From: Bacteroidales bacterium
GTDB taxonomy: Bacteria; Bacteroidota; Bacteroidia; Bacteroidales; Marinilabiliaceae
DNA: 17,665 nt
Direction: 5' to 3'
Assembly: GCA_004552385.1 (NCBI GenBank)
Contig: SFOL01000033.1
Location: forward strand, 1 to 17,665
Shown here: in pieces, positions 1 to 4,974 of the stretch
How the letters are laid out: each line of letters opens with the position of its first letter
How positions within the stretch are numbered: the stretch's first letter is position 1
The notes under the pieces: model-generated
What the model saw: the letters and a program-made list of their open reading frames with translations, nothing else
The model's database searches: none
What the model was told of the DNA's origin: nothing
Made by a program: the position numbers and the translations under genes

Positions 1-141
1 TCCACTTCTTACAATCAAGTTTTCTCAACTTTAGGCTCATCCTTGCTCCAACACGCTACTCTGCACAATTTTTGGGGCAGGGTTATTCAGCGAACCCTAA
101 TTAGAAAATAATTCTACACATGACGGTATATAAAGAACAAA
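1..141. other. Non-coding stretch downstream of tsf
   Basis: No convincing coding frame is seen here. The only structure noticed is a 6-bp inverted repeat, AGGGTT (79-84) and AACCCT (93-98), with an 8-nt loop. On the plus strand it is followed by AT-rich sequence, so it could be a weak terminator for a plus-strand gene left of the window, but the stem is too short to be sure. No match to the Bacteroidetes promoter consensus was found. Confidence 0.4.
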
Positions 142-171
142 GCCCCATGACGCGTTTAAACGTCACGGGGC
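131..171 (-). terminator. Intrinsic terminator of the ribosomal operon, after tsf
   Basis: An 11-bp stem (142-152 with 161-171, one G-U pair on the RNA) encloses an 8-nt loop. On the minus strand the stem ends in GGGGC and runs straight into a T-rich tract (TTTGTTCTTTATAT). It lies about 54 nt past the tsf stop codon and is the natural end of the rplM-rpsI-rpsB-tsf transcript. Confidence 0.85.
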
Positions 172-224
172 ATGTAAAGCTCCTATCAGTGAAGCCTTGA
201 GTCGTAAACCGCCTCAGTCGCTAA

Positions 225-1055
225 TTAAGCGAGCGCGAGGCGAATCATTGCGACAGGCTTGAGAGTCTTAGAAACCTTAGCGAGGTACTGACCAACGGTA
301 AGCTTGCTCTCCTCGCCGTCACCAGCGAAGAAGACCTGCTCAACGAGGGTGCTCTCCTTGAAGAACTTGCCAAGACGGCCCATGGCGATCTTCTCGACCA
401 TGTCCTCGGGCTTATTCTCGTTGCGCGCCTGCTCCTTGGCGACCTCGAGCTCGTGGTCGATAGTCTCCTGCGGAACCTGTGTTTTGTCAATGGCGACAGG
501 GTTCATGGTGGCGATCTGCATAGCCACCTTCTTGCCGACCTCAGCATCGACTACCTCGTTGAAGCCAACGACAGCTGCGATTTTCTTGTTGTGGACGTAG
601 AGGGTAACGTACTCTGCGTCAAATTTCTCATAAGCGGAGAGGTCAATCTTCTCACCAATAACGCCGGTGAGCTCGTTTACATTCTCGGCGACGGTGTGAC
701 CGTTGAGCTCGAGATTCTTGAGTTCGTCAAGAGTTGCGGGGCGCACCTCGACGGCGAGGTCGAGGATAGCGTTAGCGAGGGTCTGGAACTTTTCGTTCTC
801 AGCGACGAAGTCGGTCTCGGCGTTGAGGATGATGGCAGCGCCGAACTTGCCGTCGGGCGAAACCTTTGCGATAGCTACGCCGTCTTTGGCCTCGCGGTCA
901 GCCCTCTTAGCAGCGACGAGCTGTCCGCGCTCGCGAAGGATGTCGCGTGCACGGTCGAAGTCGCCCTCAGCCTCGGTGAGCGCCTTCTTGCAGTCCATCA
1001 TGCCTGCATTGGTCAGGTCGCGGAGCTTCTTGACGTCTTGTGCTGTGATTGCCAT
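225..1055 (-). CDS. tsf: Translation elongation factor Ts
   Basis: EF-Ts is the nucleotide exchange factor that releases GDP from EF-Tu in the cytoplasm. The 276-residue product starts MAITAQDVKKLRD with the N-terminal UBA-like domain (about 1-50, including LTNAGMMDCKKAL). The EF-Tu-contacting TDFVA motif is at residues 81-85, followed by the core and coiled-coil regions. The length is near the family norm of roughly 275-330. The start is the ATG at 1055; the codons before it are not conserved-looking. It is the last gene of the rplM-rpsI-rpsB-tsf cluster, 129 bp after rpsB, and the rpsB-tsf pairing is widespread in bacteria. A possible attenuator hairpin lies in that gap and a strong terminator follows the gene. 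Nothing in the protein is odd. Confidence 0.97.
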   Translation of the reverse strand: MAITAQDVKKLRDLTNAGMMDCKKALTEAEGDFDRARDILRERGQLVAAKRADREAKDGVAIAKVSPDGKFGAAIILNAETDFVAENEKFQTLANAILDLAVEVRPATLDELKNLELNGHTVAENVNELTGVIGEKIDLSAYEKFDAEYVTLYVHNKKIAAVVGFNEVVDAEVGKKVAMQIATMNPVAIDKTQVPQETIDHELEVAKEQARNENKPEDMVEKIAMGRLGKFFKESTLVEQVFFAGDGEESKLTVGQYLAKVSKTLKPVAMIRLALA

Positions 1056-1101
1056 AATTGCAATATGTTTTTAGAGTGGAAACAAACTCATGAAAGAGAA
1101 A

Positions 1102-1151
1102 GACGCCCACGTTGAGCCCCGTTAATAAGAGCGCGGCACAGCGCGGGCGTC
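1102..1151 (-). promoter_or_regulatory. Possible attenuator hairpin between rpsB and tsf
   Basis: GACGCCC (1102-1108) pairs with GGGCGTC (1145-1151). An inner GCGC/GCGC pairing (1131-1134 with 1141-1144) could compete or stack. On the minus strand the stem is followed by a pyrimidine-rich run, TTTCTCTTTC. The arrangement resembles a leaky terminator that would lower tsf relative to rpsB. The 36-nt loop makes it weaker than a classical terminator, so the call is tentative. Confidence 0.35.
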
Positions 1152-1184
1152 GATATTTTAAGACATTAAGAGTCGTCTTGCGTC

Positions 1185-2000
1185 TTACTCAGCGTCAGAA
1201 GCCTCCTCAGCCTTGTCCTCGGCCTTGTCGGCAGCCTTGCGTGCGCCAGCCTTACGAGCGCCAGCCTTGGGAGCCTTCTTCTCCTCAGTCTCAGCGTCGT
1301 CGAGCTTCTCAGCCTTGCGCTCCTCGAGACCCTCGCGGATGGCCTGGGTCATGACGTCGAGGATGAGCTCGATAGACTTAGAAGCGTCGTCGTTGGCAGG
1401 GATGACGTAGTCTACGTCGGCAGGGTTGGAGTTGGTGTCGACCATTGCGAAGACAGGGATGCAGAGCCTGTTAGCCTCCTTGATGGCGATGTGCTCCTTG
1501 GTGACGTCGACGACGAACATGGCAGCCGGGAGGCGGTTGAGGTCGGCGATAGAGCCGAGGTTCTTGTTGAGCTTCTCGCGCTGACGGTTGATCTGGAGCC
1601 TCTCCCTCTTAGAAAGACTGTTGAAAACGGGATCGGCGATGAGCTTGTCGAGAGAGCCCATCTTCTTGACGGTCTTGCGGATGGTAGGGAAGTTGGTGAG
1701 CATACCACCCGGCCAGCGCTCCACGACGAAAGGCATGCCGACAGCGCCTACCTTCTCGGCGACGATGTCACGCGCCTGCCTCTTGGTGGCTACGAAGAGC
1801 ACCTTGCGACCGGACTTAGCAACCTGCTTGAGAGCCTCAGCGGCCTCGTCAATCTTGGCTACGGTTTTATGAAGATCGAGGATGTGGATTCCGTTCTTCT
1901 CCATGAAGATGTACGGCTTCATGGCGGGGTTCCACTTACGCTTCAAGTGTCCAAAATGGACGCCTGCGTCCAAAAGCTGATCGAAATTAGTTCTTGACAT
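1185..2000 (-). CDS. rpsB: 30S ribosomal protein S2
   Basis: S2 is a late-assembling 30S protein that binds between the head and body near the mRNA exit side. From the ATG at 2000 the product is 271 residues and starts MSRTNFDQLLDAGVHFGH, the usual S2 N-terminus. The frame is open for 21 further codons upstream, with another ATG-type start at 2063, but those residues do not look like S2 and are probably leader RNA. The core shows KWNPAMKPYIF, VLFVATKRQA and the ERWPGGMLTNFPTI segment. The last 40 or so residues form a low-complexity Lys/Ala/Glu tail containing a tandem KAGARKAGAR, beyond the folded S2 domain. Tails of this sort vary between lineages. The gene is preceded by a 153-nt hairpin-rich gap and followed by tsf. 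Confidence 0.96.
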   Translation of the reverse strand: MSRTNFDQLLDAGVHFGHLKRKWNPAMKPYIFMEKNGIHILDLHKTVAKIDEAAEALKQVAKSGRKVLFVATKRQARDIVAEKVGAVGMPFVVERWPGGMLTNFPTIRKTVKKMGSLDKLIADPVFNSLSKRERLQINRQREKLNKNLGSIADLNRLPAAMFVVDVTKEHIAIKEANRLCIPVFAMVDTNSNPADVDYVIPANDDASKSIELILDVMTQAIREGLEERKAEKLDDAETEEKKAPKAGARKAGARKAADKAEDKAEEASDAE

Positions 2001-2153
2001 TTGATTGTCTTGTTTGGGTTGTTTACGTTCTGTTTCATCAACTGCCTGGTAGGCCATAGGCATCCAGCCAGTTTAGATACTAAACACTCACTTTTCGCGC
2101 CCGTGGGGAGGTTAGGGCGGGCCAGTGCCGCGGAAGCGTAATAATAAAGAGTA
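2001..2153 (-). promoter_or_regulatory. rpsB leader region with several inverted repeats
   Basis: This 153-nt gap lies between rpsI and rpsB. It contains GCCCG/CGGGC (2099-2103 with 2118-2122) and a tight perfect hairpin, GTTTAG-ATA-CTAAAC (2071-2085). It also has GCCT (2044-2047), which could pair with either of two AGGC copies (2051-2054 or 2058-2061). No good promoter match was found. In E. coli, S2 represses its own rpsB-tsf message through the leader. A similar role here is inference, supported only by the position and the repeats. Confidence 0.35.
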
Positions 2154-2543
2154 TTAACGCTTGCTGAACTGGAACTTCTTGCGAGCCTTGGGCTGACCCG
2201 GCTTCTTGCGCTCGACGACACGGGGGTCGCGGGTCATGAAGCCCTGCGCCTTGAGGGCGGGCTTGTCCTCAGCGTTGATCTTGACAAGGGCACGTGCGAT
2301 AGCGAGACGGAGCGCCTCAGCCTGGCCCTTGATGCCGCCGCCGTCGAGATTGGCCTTGATGTCGTAGTTCTCGGTGACGCCAAGGGTTGCGAGTGGCTGC
2401 TTGACGATGAACTGGAGGTTCTGGTCGGGGAAGTAGTTCTCCAGATCACGGCTGTTAATTTTGATCTCGCCCTTACCTGCGGTGAGGTATACACGAGCAA
2501 CGGCAGCTTTACGCCTGCCGAGTGCGTTAGTAACTTCTGCCAT
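2154..2543 (-). CDS. rpsI: 30S ribosomal protein S9
   Basis: S9 sits in the 30S head, and its C-terminal tail reaches the P-site tRNA anticodon stem. The 129-residue product has the expected features: LGRRKAAVARV near the N-terminus, GKGEIKINSR, the LDGGGIKGQAEALRLAIARAL helix segment, the DPRVVERKKPG turn and the basic end FQFSKR with the terminal SKR typical of S9. Its ATG overlaps the rplM stop codon by one base (TAATG at 2545-2541), so the two genes are probably translationally coupled. This fits the equimolar need for L13 and S9. Confidence 0.97.
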   Translation of the reverse strand: MAEVTNALGRRKAAVARVYLTAGKGEIKINSRDLENYFPDQNLQFIVKQPLATLGVTENYDIKANLDGGGIKGQAEALRLAIARALVKINAEDKPALKAQGFMTRDPRVVERKKPGQPKARKKFQFSKR

Positions 2544-2998
2544 TAGTAAATCTCGTTAAGGTCAATCTTTTTAGGTTGCTGAGCCTCCTGGTCGTGCTCC
2601 GCGCCAGCGTAGACGTGGAGGTTCTTGAGGAGCTTGGCGCCGAGTCGGTTCTTTGGGAGCATGCCCTTGACGGCGTGCTCGATGAGCTTGCGGGAGTCCT
2701 TGGCGAGGATCTCACCAGCGGTCTTGTCATGACGGCCGCCCGGGTAGCCGGAGTAAGAGAAGATGACCTTGCCCTCGAGCTTGTTGCCGGTGAGGCGAAT
2801 CTTGTCGGCGTTGACGATGACGACGTTGTCGCCACAGTCGACGTTGGGCGTGAAGTTAGGTTTGTTCTTTCCACGGATGACCTTCGCGACCTTAGAAGCG
2901 AGGCGTCCGAGTACTTGATCCGTAGCGTCGATGAGCAGCCACTGCTTGTCGACGTTGGCCTTATTGGCCGAAACGGTCTTGTAGCTTAAAGTATCCAC
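2543..2998 (-). CDS. rplM: 50S ribosomal protein L13
   Basis: L13 is an early-assembling 50S protein that binds 23S rRNA. The 151-residue product shows VLGRLASKVAKVIRGK, the D-cGDnVVIVNADKI strand region, the YSGYPGG loop and AVKGMLPKNRLG, all hallmarks of L13. The best start is a GTG at 2998: the N-terminus then reads MDTLSYKT, which is how L13 begins in Bacteroidales. The non-ATG start in a highly expressed ribosomal gene is notable. It is the first gene of the block, preceded by a 279-nt non-coding region that may hold a structured leader, and it is coupled to rpsI by a one-base overlap. Confidence 0.97.
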   Translation of the reverse strand: MDTLSYKTVSANKANVDKQWLLIDATDQVLGRLASKVAKVIRGKNKPNFTPNVDCGDNVVIVNADKIRLTGNKLEGKVIFSYSGYPGGRHDKTAGEILAKDSRKLIEHAVKGMLPKNRLGAKLLKNLHVYAGAEHDQEAQQPKKIDLNEIY

Positions 2999-3277
2999 AG
3001 TCTTTAATTGTGTAATGGATTAATAACGATATTATTTAAACTTCGTGTGCGTGCTGGCCCAAGTGTTTGCATCAGAACCTGTTGCGCTCCTTTTGTCCAA
3101 CTTCAACAGCGCCGGTTCACACCTCAAGCCCGGTGTCGTCACGACATCACCCGCACACATTGCCGGATAATAATCAGGCGCGAATTTAGTGATAATGATT
3201 GACTTCCGCACGTCATAGCCACATTTTTTTGCCGTAATAAATTGTCTTTTACAGCTTTTCGCGAGCGTTGGCCAAGT
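2999..3277. other. Intergenic region between the HAD gene and rplM
   Basis: 279 bp without a believable gene. A 64-codon plus-strand frame exists at 3008-3202, but its cysteine- and arginine-rich composition matches no family I know, and it lies over the inverted repeats described for the rplM leader. No TAnnTTTG element with a proper -33 partner was seen on the minus strand. The closest is TAAATTCG, with one mismatch and no upstream TTTG. The rplM promoter is therefore not located. Confidence 0.5.
3075..3146 (-). promoter_or_regulatory. Candidate structured leader RNA of rplM
   Basis: The minus-strand 5' region of rplM contains three ordered inverted repeats. First, TGTCGT-n-ACGACA is a perfect palindrome around one base (3134-3146). 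Second, ACACC (3119-3123) pairs with GGTGT (3132-3136). Third, a bipartite stem GAACC+TGTTG (3075-3084) pairs with CAACA (3104-3108) and, across a 5-nt bulge, GGTTC (3114-3118). The first two share bases 3134-3136 and so exclude each other. This could be an L13/S9 autoregulatory leader, but no known family was recognised and no promoter was found. Confidence 0.35.
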
Positions 3278-3904
3278 TCAGAGGCAGAAGAGGACAGATT
3301 CAACCCCCTGCCTCCGCGCCTCGGCCACGTTAATCTCGGAGTCGTCATAGAAGGCCGCGTCGGCCGGGCTGACGCCCATGTCTGCGAGCACCATCTGCCA
3401 AGTCCCGGGGTCTGGCTTGCTCATGCCTATCTCCTGCGAGAAGAAGACGTGGTCAAAGAGCTGGTCGAACGATCCGAGGTCTGGATAAAGTTCGCGGAAC
3501 TCGGAGCGGCACGCCATTGCGTGGAGCTCGTTGCAATTGCTCAGCAAGGCGACGAGCGCCCCCTGCTTGCGCACCTTCCGCACCGCGAGGATTGACTCGC
3601 GGCAGAAGCCGAGGAGCATGGAGTTCCAAGCCTTGACAATCTGGCCGTCGTCGGCATCGGGTATGCGACAGGCCTTCCTGACGCCGGCTATGAAATCCGC
3701 CGTGGTCACCTTGCCGTCGGAATAGAGCGAGAAGACGCCACCAGCCGCGTGGCTGTTGGAGACAGGGCCGTCGAGACGGTGCATGCCCAGCTTCTCAAAA
3801 GCGTCCATGGTGAGGCGCGCGTCAACTTTATAGAGGACGTTGCCGAGGTCGAATATGTGCAGACGCTTTCCCGGCAAGATGTGTCGCGACAATGATTTAT
3901 CCAT
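3278..3904 (-). CDS. HAD-superfamily hydrolase (YihX-like, subfamily IA)
   Basis: A 208-residue cytoplasmic haloacid-dehalogenase-fold enzyme, probably a phosphatase on a small phosphorylated metabolite. All four HAD motifs are visible. Motif I is HIFDLGNVL with nucleophile D19, and the DLGNV form is characteristic of YihX-type members rather than DxDxT. Motif II is LLSN (S122), motif III is GMSKPD (K163) and motif IV is FYDDSEINV (D187, D188). The region between motifs I and II (about 30-100) is helical, as expected for a C1 cap. The start is the ATG at 3904, 21 bp after the methyltransferase stop, so the two genes are probably cotranscribed. The substrate cannot be read from the sequence; sugar phosphates such as glucose-1-phosphate are known for YihX itself. 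Confidence 0.88.
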   Translation of the reverse strand: MDKSLSRHILPGKRLHIFDLGNVLYKVDARLTMDAFEKLGMHRLDGPVSNSHAAGGVFSLYSDGKVTTADFIAGVRKACRIPDADDGQIVKAWNSMLLGFCRESILAVRKVRKQGALVALLSNCNELHAMACRSEFRELYPDLGSFDQLFDHVFFSQEIGMSKPDPGTWQMVLADMGVSPADAAFYDDSEINVAEARRQGVESVLFCL

Positions 3905-3925
3905 TGTATGAAAAAGTTTCTTTGC

Positions 3926-4639
3926 TTAACGCTTGGAAGTGAGGCGCGCAAGGTAGTCATAATGTTCACCCTCGCAGACAATCTCGAGCGACAAGCCCTC
4001 GCGCTCGGCGGCGTCGGAAAGTGTCTGCCTGTCGACGAAGACCCAGTCGAACGGCTCGGAGCGCAGGCCGCGGAAGACGTATGTGTAAGTCAGCTCGCCG
4101 TAGTACCTCCCGCCGATGGGGAGCGAGTAGCTGCCGTCTTCCTCCTCATAAAGGTATATGAGGTCCGACGAATCGAGCAGGATCTGCCCCCCTGGCGAAA
4201 GGAGCGATTTGGCTTTCGCCAGGAAGTCGTCGAGCCTCTCCACGGAACCCGCGATCCCGACCCCGTTCATGAGGAAAAGGAGGGTGTCATAGCCCTTGTC
4301 GGGCCGGAATGAGAAGAAATCGGCCTGATGGACACTCCGCACCCCGCGGCTTCTCATCACTCCGGCAGCTCCTGCGGAGAGGTCGAGAGCCTCGACATCA
4401 GCATCGCGGCCCTGAAGCCAAAGAGTGTGGCTGCCCGACCCCGCGCCCACGTCGAGGATGCGGCCTGAGGCGAGGGTCAGCGCCCGCCGCTCTATGGCGC
4501 TCATGTCGTCCCATGAGTGGAAGAACTCGGACACGGGCCACTCGTCGGTCTCAGCCAAGTCGCTTTCGACCGTGATGGAGGCGTCGGCTTCGCCATTGTT
4601 GTAAGCCGCGAGCGCGCGGCCGAACACGTCTTCAGGCAT
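3926..4639 (-). CDS. Class I SAM-dependent methyltransferase
   Basis: A 237-residue soluble protein with a Rossmann-like methyltransferase fold. Motif I is ILDVGAGSGSHTLWL (residues 61-75). The acidic end of beta-2 is ALDLSAG (84-90), followed by the QADFFSF segment and YDTLLFLMNGVGIAG (117-131). The strand-4/5 region contains LLSPGGQILLDSSD. The N-terminal 55 residues are variable and may form part of the substrate site. The methyl acceptor cannot be identified. It heads a two-gene unit with the HAD hydrolase, 62 bp downstream of the tRNA terminator. No convincing promoter was found in that gap; a weak GAGCTTTG lies upstream with a poorly spaced TTTG. Confidence 0.88.
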   Translation of the reverse strand: MPEDVFGRALAAYNNGEADASITVESDLAETDEWPVSEFFHSWDDMSAIERRALTLASGRILDVGAGSGSHTLWLQGRDADVEALDLSAGAAGVMRSRGVRSVHQADFFSFRPDKGYDTLLFLMNGVGIAGSVERLDDFLAKAKSLLSPGGQILLDSSDLIYLYEEEDGSYSLPIGGRYYGELTYTYVFRGLRSEPFDWVFVDRQTLSDAAEREGLSLEIVCEGEHYDYLARLTSKR

Positions 4640-4690
4640 CGTAAAGGAGTTTTAACAGGTGAAGGAGCGGCGGCAAAGCTCGCACGCGAG

Positions 4691-4730
4691 AATAAACAAA
4701 AGCCCCGTCATCCTTATCGGCTGACGGGGC
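4691..4730 (-). terminator. Intrinsic terminator of the tRNA transcript
   Basis: A perfect 9-bp stem, GCCCCGTCA with TGACGGGGC (4702-4710 and 4722-4730), has an 11-nt loop. On the minus strand it is followed by TTTTGTTTATT. It begins 19 nt past the tRNA 3' end. Its GC-rich stem ending in GGGGC-TTTT resembles the terminator after tsf. Confidence 0.88.
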
Positions 4731-4748
4731 AAAACCCTTAAAAATTCG

Positions 4749-4823
4749 TGGGCCCACTTGGGCTTGAACCAAGGACCCTCTGATTATGAGTCAGATGCTA
4801 CTAACCAACTGAGCTATAGGCCC
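4749..4823 (-). tRNA. tRNA with CAU anticodon (elongator Met or Ile2)
   Basis: The 75-nt gene folds as a cloverleaf. The acceptor stem is GGGCCTA/TGGGCCC with one U-G pair and discriminator A. The anticodon stem TCTGA/TCAGA surrounds CTCATAA, with anticodon CAT at 4786-4788. The variable loop is GGGTC and the T arm is CTTGG-TTCAAGC-CCAAG. No CCA is encoded. It is not an initiator: the 1-72 pair is matched and the GGG/CCC anticodon-stem signature is absent. C4-G69 and C5-G68 agree with features E. coli TilS uses to select tRNA-Ile2, so lysidine-modified Ile2 is a real alternative to elongator Met. The D arm is odd: one extra T leaves a C-T mismatch and only three good pairs (GCT/AGC). Confidence 0.93.
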
Positions 4824-4876
4824 GAAACTTCAACAGGGTTGAGTTCGTCTATCAAGGCTCGCCCCGAAAGACGATG

Positions 4877-4907
4877 CAAAGGTAGTAATGTTTTTTTAAA
4901 ACGCAAA
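4877..4907 (-). promoter_or_regulatory. Bacteroidetes-type sigma promoter of the tRNA gene
   Basis: On the minus strand TTTG (4907-4904) is followed after exactly 19 nt by TACCTTTG (4884-4877). This is a full match to the Bacteroidetes housekeeping consensus TTTG-N19-21-TAnnTTTG. Transcription would begin near 4870, giving a leader of roughly 45 nt before the mature tRNA. The spacer is A/T-rich. Confidence 0.85.
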
Positions 4908-4929
4908 CAAGGGCGGCAAGAATAAGAAG

Positions 4930-4965
4930 AAAAAGTTCGTCCTACAAGTTTGCGCACCGGACTTG
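4930..4965 (-). terminator. Weak possible terminator after metH
   Basis: On the minus strand CAAGT and ACTTG (4961-4965 and 4945-4949) form a 5-bp stem, overlapping an alternative CACTGG/CCGGTG hairpin just upstream. A TTTTT run (4934-4930) follows about 10 nt later. The short stem and the distance to the T-run make it doubtful, and read-through from metH into the tRNA is possible. Confidence 0.3.
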
Positions 4966-4974
4966 CCAGTGTCG

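Noticed and set aside
453..1115. 220-codon plus-strand frame opposite tsf
   Set aside because: It is the antisense of a clear EF-Ts gene. Codon bias leaves few stops on the other strand, and the translation resembles no family.
3008..3202. 64-codon plus-strand frame before rplM
   Set aside because: No recognisable domain, unusual composition and no start context; the region is better explained as leader or promoter sequence of rplM.
4749..4823. Initiator tRNA-fMet
   Set aside because: The 1-72 pair is matched and the three G-C pairs typical of the initiator anticodon stem are missing.
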